Positions 1 to 6,269 of a stretch of DNA of 8,489 nt are shown one piece after another. The first letter of the stretch is position 1, and each line of letters starts with the position of its first letter. The notes below the pieces were generated by a model. That model worked only from the letters and a program-made list of their open reading frames with translations, did no database searches and was not told the origin of the DNA. The stretch lies in NCBI GenBank assembly GCA_009923345.1, contig RFTR01000082.1:1-8489 (forward strand). Reading direction: 5' to 3'. The position numbers and the translations under genes were made by a program. The DNA is from Betaproteobacteria bacterium (GTDB taxonomy: Bacteria > Pseudomonadota > Gammaproteobacteria > Burkholderiales > Burkholderiaceae_C).

Positions 1-677
1 ACGATCTGGTTGATGCGTTGCACCGTGGTGTTGCTGGGGGTAACTTGAATGCTTTGTGGGTTTTTCAATAATCCGTTAGCCAACTCACGAATGTCATCGC
101 TGAAGGTGGCAGAGAACAACAAGCTTTGCTTATCTTTAGGTACCAAGGCTAGGATTTTTTTGACGTCATGAATAAAGCCCATGTCGAGCATGCGGTCGGC
201 TTCGTCCAAGACCAAAATTTGCACGGTCGAGAGGTCGAGTTCACCTTGTTGTTGTAAGTCCAGCAAACGGCCTGGAGTGGCCACCAAAATATCGACACCT
301 TTTTGGATACGGGCAATTTGGGGACTCATGCCGACACCGCCAAAAATAACGGCAGATGTCAGCTGCAAATACTTGCCATAAGTACGGACCGACTCTTCCA
401 CTTGTGCTGCAAGTTCGCGGGTGGGGGTGAGCACCAAGGCGCGAACACCGTAGACGCCAAATTTGTTTTCCTTGCTGCGGCTCATGGTGAGTTTGTGCAG
501 CATGGGTAGGGTAAAGGCGGCGGTTTTACCAGTACCCGTTTGGGCGCCTGCAAGTAGGTCTTGACCAGCAAGCACAGCAGGGATGGCCTGCGCTTGGATG
601 GGGGTGGGGGTGTCGTAGCCCTGTTCGGCTAAGGCTTTCAGAATGGCCGGAGCCAAATTCAATTCTTCAAAGTTCAT
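1..677 (-). CDS. rhlE: DEAD-box ATP-dependent RNA helicase RhlE (C-terminal part outside window)
   Basis: This is an ATP-dependent RNA helicase that remodels RNA duplexes in the cytoplasm; RhlE proteins act in ribosome assembly and RNA turnover. I translated the minus strand from the ATG at 677-675 and the frame stays open to base 1, giving about 225 residues of the N-terminal RecA-like domain. Visible motifs in order: the Q-motif region with [10 protein letters not shown] (about 24-33), motif I AQTGTGKT (45-52), Ia PTRELA (85-90), the GG doublet (113-114), Ib ATPGR (133-137), motif II DEAD (158-161) and motif III SAT (189-191). The opening [10 protein letters not shown] and [16 protein letters not shown] fit RhlE better than DeaD, SrmB, RhlB or DbpA. 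The second RecA domain and any basic tail lie beyond the window. The gene is divergent from ettA. The ribosome-binding site is weak, and a hairpin lies just upstream of the start. Confidence 0.9.
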   Translation of the reverse strand, partial: MNFEELNLAPAILKALAEQGYDTPTPIQAQAIPAVLAGQDLLAGAQTGTGKTAAFTLPMLHKLTMSRSKENKFGVYGVRALVLTPTRELAAQVEESVRTYGKYLQLTSAVIFGGVGMSPQIARIQKGVDILVATPGRLLDLQQQGELDLSTVQILVLDEADRMLDMGFIHDVKKILALVPKDKQSLLFSATFSDDIRELANGLLKNPQSIQVTPSNTTVQRINQI

Positions 678-683
678 GATAGG

Positions 684-701
684 GCGCTCTTGTCCGAGCG
701 C
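684..701 (-). promoter_or_regulatory. Hairpin in the rhlE leader, 6 nt upstream of the start codon
   Basis: GCGCTC (684-689) and GAGCGC (696-701) form a perfect 6-bp stem around a 6-nt loop, ending 6 nt before the rhlE ATG on the minus strand. The only purine-rich, Shine-Dalgarno-like bases (AAGAG, read on the minus strand) lie in the loop and stem. Folding could therefore limit ribosome access. A second inverted repeat, TGGCCC/GGGCCA (718-731), lies farther up the same leader. The structure is seen directly; the regulatory role is inference. Confidence 0.35.
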
Positions 702-749
702 ATGGCACCAACCCGCTTGGCCCAAGGGCCACCCAGTCAAGATCGGCAA

Positions 750-778
750 TTTTTACAGGTGAGCGGTTTGGCCTACAA
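750..778 (-). promoter_or_regulatory. Candidate sigma-70 promoter for rhlE
   Basis: On the minus strand, TTGTAG (778-773) and TAAAAA (755-750) are separated by exactly 17 bp. They match the -35 and -10 consensus at 3/6 and 4/6 positions. This would give a leader of roughly 65 nt containing both inverted repeats upstream of rhlE. It is a weak match found by eye. For ettA in the other direction I see only GATAAT at 878-883, without a convincing -35 box. Confidence 0.25.
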
Positions 779-921
779 ACTAAAAATACGTTTATGGCCT
801 GCTCCAGCAGAAGTGCTGATGTTGCGGCAACTGGCGGCGGCAACGGGTTGTATTGTGGCATGGATCGTGGCTGCGGGGATAATCGCCGTTTTATTGCTTT
901 GCTTCCGAAAGAACACACCCA

Positions 922-2583
922 ATGGCTCAGTACGTTTTCACCATGAACCGCGTCGGCAAGATCGTGCCGCCCAAGCGCCATATCTTGAAAGATATTTCTC
1001 TGAGTTTTTTCCCTGGCGCCAAGATCGGTATGTTGGGTTTGAACGGTTCTGGCAAGTCCACCTTGCTCAAAATCATGGCGGGTGTCGACAAAGAGATCGA
1101 GGGCGAAGCCACGCCCATGCCTGGCATCAAGATTGGGTACTTGCCGCAAGAACCCAAACTCAATGACGCGGACACCGTTCGCCAATCTGTGGAAGGCGGC
1201 ATGGGCGACGTACTAGCCGCTAAAAACCGTTTGGAAGAAATTTACGCAGCCTACGCAGAACCCGACGCCGATTTTGACAAACTAGCGGCCGAACAGGGCG
1301 AACTCGAAGCCGTCATAGCTGCTGCAGGCACCGATAGTGAACACCAACTTGAAATCGCCGCAGACGCCTTGCGCCTGCCTCCGTGGGACGCTGTGATCGG
1401 CAACCTCTCAGGCGGTGAAAAGCGTCGCGTGGCTTTGTGCCAGTTGTTGCTCTCCAAGCCCGACATGCTCTTGCTTGACGAACCCACCAACCACTTGGAC
1501 GCCGAATCGGTCGATTGGCTGGAGCAATTTCTCGCGCGCTTTTCTGGCACCGTGGTGGCAATTACCCACGACCGCTACTTTTTGGACAACGCCGCCGAAT
1601 GGATTTTGGAACTCGACCGTGGCCACGGCATTCCATGGAAGGGCAACTACAGCACTTGGTTAGAGCAAAAGCAAGATCGCTTAGAGAAAGAACAAAAAGG
1701 CGAAGAAGCCCGCGCCAAAGCCTTGAAGAAAGAGCTCGATTGGGTCCGTCAAAATCCCAAAGGCCGCCAAGCCAAGAGCAAGGCGCGTATTGCCCGCTTT
1801 GAAGAATTGTCTGACTTCGACTACCAAAAACGCAATGAGACGCAGGAGATTTTTATTCCCGTAGCGGAACGTTTGGGTCAAGAAGTCATTGAATTTGTGA
1901 ACGTCACGAAGTCGTTTGGTAACCGCGTGTTGATCGACAACCTCAGCTTCAAAGTGCCCCCAGGCGCGATCGTCGGCATCATTGGCCCGAACGGTGCCGG
2001 CAAGTCAACCCTGTTTCGCATGATTGCGGGCCAGCAACAACCCGATAGTGGCGAAGTCAAGATTGGCCAGACTGTGCAGATGGCCTTTGTAGAGCAGTCA
2101 CGTGAAGATTTGGCTAACGACAAAACCGTGTGGGAAGACATCTCTGGCGGACTCGATATCTTGACCGTTGGTAAGTTTGAAATGGCTAGCCGCGCATATT
2201 GCGGACGTTTCAACTTCAACGGGGGTGATCAACAAAAACGCGTCGGTACCCTTTCTGGCGGTGAACGCGGACGATTGCATTTGGCCAAAACACTCATAGC
2301 CGGCGGTAATGTGTTGTTACTGGATGAACCTTCCAACGATTTAGATGTGGAAACCTTGCGCGCTCTGGAAGACGCGCTATTGGAGTTTGCTGGCAGCATA
2401 ATGGTGATCAGCCATGACCGCTGGTTCTTGGACCGCATTGCTACGCATATCTTGGCTTGTGAAGGCGATTCGCAGTGGACTTTTTTTGACGGTAACTACC
2501 AAGAGTACGAAGCCGACAAGAAGAAGCGTTTGGGTGAAGAAGGTGCCAAGCCTAAGCGCACGCGTTTTAAAGCTCTCAAATAA
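922..2583 (+). CDS. ettA: Energy-dependent translational throttle protein EttA (ABC-F ATPase)
   Basis: EttA is a cytoplasmic ABC-F ATPase without membrane segments. It binds the ribosomal E site and gates the first steps of elongation according to the ATP/ADP ratio. The 553-residue protein has two ABC domains. The first has Walker A GLNGSGKST (39-47), signature LSGGEKRR (162-169) and Walker B LLLDEPTNHLD (183-193, catalytic E187). The second has GPNGAGKS (355-362), LSGGE (444-448) and VLLLDEPSNDLD (464-475, E469). Between them is a charged helical linker, about 243-300, with WVRQNPKGRQAKSKARI at 274-290: the P-site tRNA interaction motif typical of EttA. Length and the opening MAQYVFTMNRVGKIVPPK match EttA rather than Uup, YheS or YbiT. 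The start is the ATG at 922, with only a weak upstream AAAGA. The gene stands alone, divergent from rhlE and convergent with the peptidase gene. Confidence 0.96.
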   Translation: MAQYVFTMNRVGKIVPPKRHILKDISLSFFPGAKIGMLGLNGSGKSTLLKIMAGVDKEIEGEATPMPGIKIGYLPQEPKLNDADTVRQSVEGGMGDVLAAKNRLEEIYAAYAEPDADFDKLAAEQGELEAVIAAAGTDSEHQLEIAADALRLPPWDAVIGNLSGGEKRRVALCQLLLSKPDMLLLDEPTNHLDAESVDWLEQFLARFSGTVVAITHDRYFLDNAAEWILELDRGHGIPWKGNYSTWLEQKQDRLEKEQKGEEARAKALKKELDWVRQNPKGRQAKSKARIARFEELSDFDYQKRNETQEIFIPVAERLGQEVIEFVNVTKSFGNRVLIDNLSFKVPPGAIVGIIGPNGAGKSTLFRMIAGQQQPDSGEVKIGQTVQMAFVEQSREDLANDKTVWEDISGGLDILTVGKFEMASRAYCGRFNFNGGDQQKRVGTLSGGERGRLHLAKTLIAGGNVLLLDEPSNDLDVETLRALEDALLEFAGSIMVISHDRWFLDRIATHILACEGDSQWTFFDGNYQEYEADKKKRLGEEGAKPKRTRFKALK

Positions 2584-2589
2584 CGCTGC

Positions 2590-2610
2590 TTGCAAAGGGC
2601 CCTTCAGCAA
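2590..2610. terminator. Imperfect inverted repeat between convergent ettA and peptidase genes
   Basis: The 43-bp gap between the two convergent stop codons holds TTGC-A-AAGGG followed by CCCTT-CA-GCAA, an interrupted inverted repeat centred on GGGCCC. Its position suits a bidirectional terminator. However, it has almost no loop and no T-tract on either side, so intrinsic termination is doubtful. Confidence 0.25.
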
Positions 2611-2626
2611 AACTCGGCTTTCCCAG

Positions 2627-3643
2627 TTAGCCCATTGCCGGCCACCACCTTTGGCCAAAGCGCAAGTCTTTGGCGGCCCGCACCGCATTGACCACCGCTA
2701 TGGCGGTGACCTCTGCGGCCATGGTGCTCAGCAACATCATGTCCGCGGCTTGGCCGCTGGTGCCTGTGCCTAAGGCAAACAAGGTGTCGCCGTCCATGGA
2801 CGTATGAACAGGGCGAATGCTTCGTGCTAAACCATCGTGCGCGACCTGCGCCAGACGATGCGCTTGGGGTTTTGTAAGCACAGCGTCTGTAGCAACTACG
2901 CCTATGGTGGTGTTGCTTCCAGCTTGTGGATTAGAAATACTTTGGCCATTGAGTTGGGCTTTAACAATGTCCAAAAGTTCTCGGCTATCTGCACTAAGGC
3001 GGGCGCCTGCTAAAAGTTTGCCTGTCTGCGGATCAAACACATCGCCCAGTGCATTACAAACTATCAAAGCTGCCACCGTCACGCCGCGGACGCACAGGCT
3101 GGCGCTTCCAATCCCGCCTTTCATCGCGCAATCTGGGCCATTGAGCTTGCCCAGTGTGGCTCCAGCGCCCGCGCCCACATTGCCCTGTTGGACAGGCTCT
3201 GAGTTGGCAACCTGACAGGCAAGGTATCCAGCTTGCGCGTCAGGGCGAATGCGCGGATTTTTTGTGGGCTCACCCCTGGCCTTTGAAAAATCATCGACCC
3301 ACAAATCAAAAATAACTGCCGCCGGCACGATGGGCACGATCGCTGGCCCGACTTGCAAGCCATGACCGCGTTCTTCGAGCCAACGCATAACGCCACCAGC
3401 GGCATCCAAACCATAAGCGCTGCCACCGGTCAACAAAACGCCGTGTACTTCTTGCACTGTGTTGGAGGGCGACAGGGCATCCGTATCTCGCGTTCCAGGA
3501 GCAGCGCCGCGGACATCTACGCCCGCAACTGCTCCTTGAGGGCATAGCACTACGGTGCACCCCGTAGGTCGCCTATCGTCGGTGTAGTGGCCAACTAAGA
3601 CACTTTGTAGCGAAGTCAAAGAATTGTTATGTATTGCTTTCAT
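2627..3643 (-). CDS. P1/DmpA-family (S58) self-processing aminopeptidase
   Basis: This is a predicted N-terminal-nucleophile hydrolase of the P1/DmpA family, which includes L-aminopeptidase/D-esterase, beta-peptidyl aminopeptidases and NylC (6-aminohexanoate-oligomer hydrolase). Family members cleave themselves into alpha and beta chains and release N-terminal residues from small or unusual peptides. The 338-residue product has the family hallmarks: VGHYTDD near the N terminus (17-23), GGSAYGLDAAGGV (73-85), a glycine-rich NVGAGAGATLGK, and GSNTTIGVVATDA. The predicted self-cleavage is between N244 and T245, making T245 the catalytic nucleophile of a 94-residue beta chain. No signal peptide is visible, so it is probably cytoplasmic. 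The ATG at 3643 lacks a clear Shine-Dalgarno sequence. The gene is divergent from the HTH-receiver regulator across 67 bp. The exact substrate cannot be told from sequence. Confidence 0.9.
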   Translation of the reverse strand: MKAIHNNSLTSLQSVLVGHYTDDRRPTGCTVVLCPQGAVAGVDVRGAAPGTRDTDALSPSNTVQEVHGVLLTGGSAYGLDAAGGVMRWLEERGHGLQVGPAIVPIVPAAVIFDLWVDDFSKARGEPTKNPRIRPDAQAGYLACQVANSEPVQQGNVGAGAGATLGKLNGPDCAMKGGIGSASLCVRGVTVAALIVCNALGDVFDPQTGKLLAGARLSADSRELLDIVKAQLNGQSISNPQAGSNTTIGVVATDAVLTKPQAHRLAQVAHDGLARSIRPVHTSMDGDTLFALGTGTSGQAADMMLLSTMAAEVTAIAVVNAVRAAKDLRFGQRWWPAMG

Positions 3644-3646
3644 TGG

Positions 3647-3661
3647 TTTTAATAATTAAAA
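3647..3661. repeat. 15-bp AT-only palindrome in the divergent promoter region
   Basis: TTTTAAT and ATTAAAA are exact reverse complements around a single central A. The palindrome sits just upstream of the peptidase start codon, near the predicted peptidase transcription start, and 50-64 bp upstream of the regulator start. It could be an operator. In a tract this AT-rich, though, such palindromes can arise by chance. Confidence 0.35.
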
Positions 3662-3664
3662 TTA

Positions 3665-3693
3665 ATAATAAGTATTTAATTTATTTTTTTCAT
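3665..3693 (-). promoter_or_regulatory. Candidate sigma-70 promoter for the P1 peptidase gene
   Basis: Read on the minus strand, ATGAAA (3693-3688, 4/6 match to the -35 box) and TATTAT (3670-3665, 5/6 match to the -10 box) are 17 bp apart. Transcription would start near 3658, leaving a leader of about 15 nt. The surrounding 3644-3700 tract is almost entirely A+T and could also carry the regulator's promoter, where I see no good pair of boxes. Confidence 0.4.
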
Positions 3694-3698
3694 CATTT

Positions 3699-3704
3699 AA
3701 GGGA
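3699..3704 (+). promoter_or_regulatory. Ribosome-binding site of the HTH-receiver regulator
   Basis: AAGGGA lies 6 nt before the ATG at 3711. It supports that start; there is no other in-frame ATG nearby. Confidence 0.6.
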
Positions 3705-3710
3705 TTTGCG

Positions 3711-4355
3711 ATGGATTTTGCCAAGGGCTCAGATGGTTATGAAAGTTTTTGCGGAACCAGTTATGCATCCAAAGTGCTGGGCATATCAATTGGAACCGTG
3801 CAAGGCTTGGTGGAGAGAAACGAGTTGCGGGCTTGGCGAACCAATGGTGGTCATCGTCGCATTTCTTTGAAATCGATACAAGAGTACCAACATCGCCACA
3901 ACCTCCACCCCAATGCATTGATGCTGGGAGAACAGCGGCTGAAAATCATCGTTGTCGAAGACGATGCGTCAACCCGTTTGATGCTACAAGCAAATTTTGA
4001 CCGCTGGGGCTTACCCCTAGACGTCACGATGTACGCCTCCGCCATTGAGGCGATGTTGGACATGCCGAACCTGCATCCACAAGTGTTGTTGACAGACTTG
4101 GTGATGCCGCATGTCAACGGATTTGATTTCGTTAAAACTCTGCATGAACACGGTAGTTTTAAAAGCATGGCAGTCGTCGCCATGACGGGCCTACGCCCAG
4201 AACAGGTGAAAGCGAAAGGTGGCTTACCTGATGGCGTGCAGTTGTTGCATAAACCTATTGACCTAGAGTGGCTGCGTGGGTATTTGGGGGCGCTTATGTC
4301 AGTGCGCCACATCAACCAACGTATGCAAGCGGAAAAAGCGGCGGCAAGTACCTGA
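3711..4355 (+). CDS. Orphan regulator: MerR/excisionase-like HTH fused to a receiver domain
   Basis: This is a predicted cytoplasmic DNA-binding response regulator of 214 residues. The N-terminal part (about 14-60) reads as a MerR/excisionase-type winged helix: TSYASKVLGISIGTVQGLVE (helix-turn-helix) then RAWRTNGGHRRI (wing) and a short helix to about 60. Residues 77-195 form a CheY-like receiver with acidic pocket VEDD (D84, D85), phosphoacceptor D129 in LLTDLVMPHVNGFDF, switch residue T159 in AMTG and conserved lysine K181 in HKPID. All key phosphorylation residues are present, so it should be phosphorylatable. The order, DNA-binding first and receiver second, is opposite to OmpR- or NarL-type regulators. 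No histidine kinase is encoded in the window, so its partner is unknown. It may control the divergent peptidase gene or the ligase gene 63 bp downstream. The stop is TGA at 4353-4355. Confidence 0.88.
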   Translation: MDFAKGSDGYESFCGTSYASKVLGISIGTVQGLVERNELRAWRTNGGHRRISLKSIQEYQHRHNLHPNALMLGEQRLKIIVVEDDASTRLMLQANFDRWGLPLDVTMYASAIEAMLDMPNLHPQVLLTDLVMPHVNGFDFVKTLHEHGSFKSMAVVAMTGLRPEQVKAKGGLPDGVQLLHKPIDLEWLRGYLGALMSVRHINQRMQAEKAAAST

Positions 4356-4367
4356 CATAAACACCGA

Positions 4368-4419
4368 TAGGGGCTTCCCGAATGGGCAAATGTGTATCTG
4401 CCCGCTAATCTAGCCCTTA
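4368..4419 (+). promoter_or_regulatory. Nested hairpin ending at the ligase start codon
   Basis: An outer stem pairs TAGGGGCT (4368-4375) with AGCCCTTA (4412-4419), 8 pairs including one G-T wobble. An inner stem pairs GGGCA (4384-4388) with TGCCC (4399-4403), extended past one mismatch by AT/AT around a GTGT tetraloop. The two stems are joined by 8-nt unpaired strands on each side. The last paired base is the A of the ligase ATG, and no Shine-Dalgarno sequence is visible. It could be a leader controlling translation or a readthrough structure after the regulator gene. No T-tract follows, so a classical terminator is unlikely. Confidence 0.4.
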
Positions 4420-6140
4420 TGAAACCGCATTATTCTTTTTGGCCCCATAGGTTGCCCCATTCACTTTCTCTGCCTGAGACTACGTTATGGGACAACTTGG
4501 ATATCAGTGCGCGTCGTTTCCCAAACAAAGACGCACTGATTTTTTTAGGCACCCGACTGTCCTATGCGGATTTACGCAGTCAAGCAGAACGATTGGCGGC
4601 TTATTTGCAAAGCGTGGGCGTACAAAAAGGAGATCGCGTTATTTTGAATATGCAAAATTGCCCGCAGTTGGTGGTTGCACATTTCGCGATCCTTCGTGCC
4701 AACGCAGTGGTGGTTCCAGTCAATCCGATGAACCGCGCGGAAGAACTCAAGCACTACATCACCGATCCAGACGCACGCGTGGCTATCACCACGGCAGACT
4801 TGGCTGCTGATTTAGCCAAGGCTAGCAATGAATTACCTGCAGGCCAGGGACTCAAACACATGGTAGTTACGCATTTCACGGATGCCTTCAATCCTGATGT
4901 ACAAGGAGACGATGCCCCACCTGCCGCTTGGCATGAATGGCTTTTTACAAAACATGCTTTGCCCCAAGTCCATGGCGGCGAGGCGCTCGATTGGCCGCAT
5001 GCTTTAGCCAACCATTTAGAACTTGGCCCTCTTACGGTAGGCATAGAAGACTTGGCCGTATTACCTTACACCAGTGGCACCACTGGCCTGCCTAAAGGTT
5101 GCATGCATCCGAATCGCAGCATCATGCATAACGCTATGGCTTCGGCATATTGGGGAAATGGCACCCATGAAAATATCGGTCTGTTGGTGGTTCCCATGTT
5201 TCACATCACGGGTATGACAAGCGTCATGCATGCAGGCATTTTTATGGGTGCAACTTTGGTTTTGATGCCGCGTTGGGAACGTGAGCTAGCCGGGCGTTTG
5301 ATTTCAAAATGGCAAGTCAGCCATTGGACGAATATCCCCACCATGGTGATTGACCTCTTGGGCAGCCCAAATTTTGATAAGTTCAACCTTAAGAGTTTGG
5401 TGCATATTGGTGGCGGAGGAGCCGCCATGCCACAGGCGGTTGCACAACGTTTGCTTGATTTATATGGTTTGAGTTATTCAGAAGGATATGGCCTCACTGA
5501 GACTGCAGCGCCTTCACACAACAATCCGCCAGACAACCCTAAGCAGCAGTGTTTGGGCATTCCTTTTATGAGCGTTGACGCACGCGTGGTTGACCCTGAG
5601 ACTTTGGAAGAAGTACCGCCTGGCCAGTCAGGTGAAATCGTGATGCATGGTCCGCAAATCTTTAACGGATATTGGAAACGCCCAGACGCAACTGAGGCGG
5701 CCTTTTTTGATATGGATGGAAAGCGCTTTTTCAGATCGGGTGATTTGGGCCGAGTCGATGAAGACGGGTATTTTTTCATCACTGATCGACTCAAGCGGAT
5801 GATCAATGCTTCTGGCTTCAAAGTGTGGCCCGCTGAAGTGGAGGCTTTGATGTTTAAGCACCCTGCCATTCAAGAAGCTTGCATTATCTCTACCCGCGAT
5901 GCCTACCGCGGTGAAACGGTGAAAGCTGTGGTTGTATTGCGTGCGTCGCACAAAGACCAAATGAATGAGCAAGACATCATCGACTGGTGTCGTGAAAATA
6001 TGGCGATTTATAAAGCTCCCACCCATGTGCAATTTGTCGATGCGCTACCAAAAAGTGGAAGCGGCAAAGTGATGTGGCGTGCATTACAAGAGGCGGAGAC
6101 TGTCTCTAATGCTGAGTCAGTTACTGCCAATGCCTTATAA
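4419..6140 (+). CDS. Acyl-CoA synthetase (AMP-forming), likely long/medium-chain fatty-acid CoA ligase
   Basis: This enzyme of the ANL adenylate-forming superfamily activates a carboxylic acid with ATP to an acyl-adenylate and then to acyl-CoA. The 573-residue protein carries the full motif set: P-loop YTSGTTGLPKG (217-227), GYGLTET (356-362), RSGDLG with ATP-binding D442 (439-444), hinge DRLKRMINASGFKVWPAEVE (from 456), and the C-terminal PKSGSGK with the catalytic lysine K550. I chose the ATG at 4419: from there the protein opens MKPHYSFWPHRLP, as I recall for Burkholderiales long-chain ligases. An in-frame GTG at 4392 would add nine residues. No signal peptide or membrane segment is seen. 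Substrate class is inferred from overall similarity; an aryl or branched substrate cannot be excluded. It lies downstream of the regulator gene and upstream of the oxidoreductase operon, in the same direction. Confidence 0.9.
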   Translation: MKPHYSFWPHRLPHSLSLPETTLWDNLDISARRFPNKDALIFLGTRLSYADLRSQAERLAAYLQSVGVQKGDRVILNMQNCPQLVVAHFAILRANAVVVPVNPMNRAEELKHYITDPDARVAITTADLAADLAKASNELPAGQGLKHMVVTHFTDAFNPDVQGDDAPPAAWHEWLFTKHALPQVHGGEALDWPHALANHLELGPLTVGIEDLAVLPYTSGTTGLPKGCMHPNRSIMHNAMASAYWGNGTHENIGLLVVPMFHITGMTSVMHAGIFMGATLVLMPRWERELAGRLISKWQVSHWTNIPTMVIDLLGSPNFDKFNLKSLVHIGGGGAAMPQAVAQRLLDLYGLSYSEGYGLTETAAPSHNNPPDNPKQQCLGIPFMSVDARVVDPETLEEVPPGQSGEIVMHGPQIFNGYWKRPDATEAAFFDMDGKRFFRSGDLGRVDEDGYFFITDRLKRMINASGFKVWPAEVEALMFKHPAIQEACIISTRDAYRGETVKAVVVLRASHKDQMNEQDIIDWCRENMAIYKAPTHVQFVDALPKSGSGKVMWRALQEAETVSNAESVTANAL

Positions 6141-6153
6141 CTGTTAAAAACGA

Positions 6154-6174
6154 CAAAACTCAATAGAAGTTTTG
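6154..6174 (+). repeat. 7-bp inverted repeat downstream of the ligase gene
   Basis: CAAAACT (6154-6160) and AGTTTTG (6168-6174) are exact reverse complements around a 7-nt loop, 13 bp past the ligase stop. The stem is AT-rich with no T-run after it, so it is a poor intrinsic terminator. Its last base overlaps the start of the next structure, so the two folds would compete. Confidence 0.35.
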
Positions 6175-6227
6175 GATAACCGCCTGTAGTTGATTTGCAA
6201 AAATCAAAAGAACCCAGATGGTTACCC
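6174..6227 (+). promoter_or_regulatory. Long imperfect hairpin with GCAA tetraloop upstream of the oxidoreductase gene
   Basis: GGATAACC (6174-6181) pairs with GGTTACCC (6220-6227) at 7 of 8 positions, then CTG (6184-6186) with CAG (6215-6217). At the tip, TTGATTT (6190-6196) pairs perfectly with AAATCAA (6201-6207) around GCAA, a GNRA-type tetraloop. As DNA, the apical 18 bp is also a palindrome that could be an operator. I do not recognise a known riboswitch family or a MetR-type TGAA-N5-TTCA site here. The function is unknown. Confidence 0.4.
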
Positions 6228-6269
6228 GTGTGACAGCGCGACATTTGCAATGCAGTTAAGCTACCTCCC

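Noticed and set aside
690..1166. Plus-strand open frame of 158 codons overlapping the start of ettA
   Set aside because: Its second half lies in another frame of ettA, which has every expected motif. The first half shows no recognisable domain and no ribosome-binding site.
667..1185. Minus-strand open frame of 172 codons
   Set aside because: It overlaps the rhlE start and the ettA N-terminal region in antisense, with no family resemblance; it is a shadow of coding sequence.
2414..2773. Plus-strand open frame across the ettA/peptidase junction
   Set aside because: It runs through the end of ettA out of frame and antisense into the peptidase gene, with no domain.
4392..4418. GTG start adding nine residues to the CoA ligase
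   Set aside because: The ATG at 4419 gives an N terminus like that remembered for related ligases, and the GTG has no Shine-Dalgarno sequence. It is kept only as an alternative.
5474..6032. Two overlapping minus-strand open frames inside the ligase gene
   Set aside because: They are antisense to the conserved hinge and C-terminal motifs of the ligase and show no protein family features.
6141..6269. SAM or SAH riboswitch, or MetR box, upstream of the methionine synthase operon
   Set aside because: I could not match the known conserved cores or a TGAA-N5-TTCA site. Only unclassified hairpins are seen.
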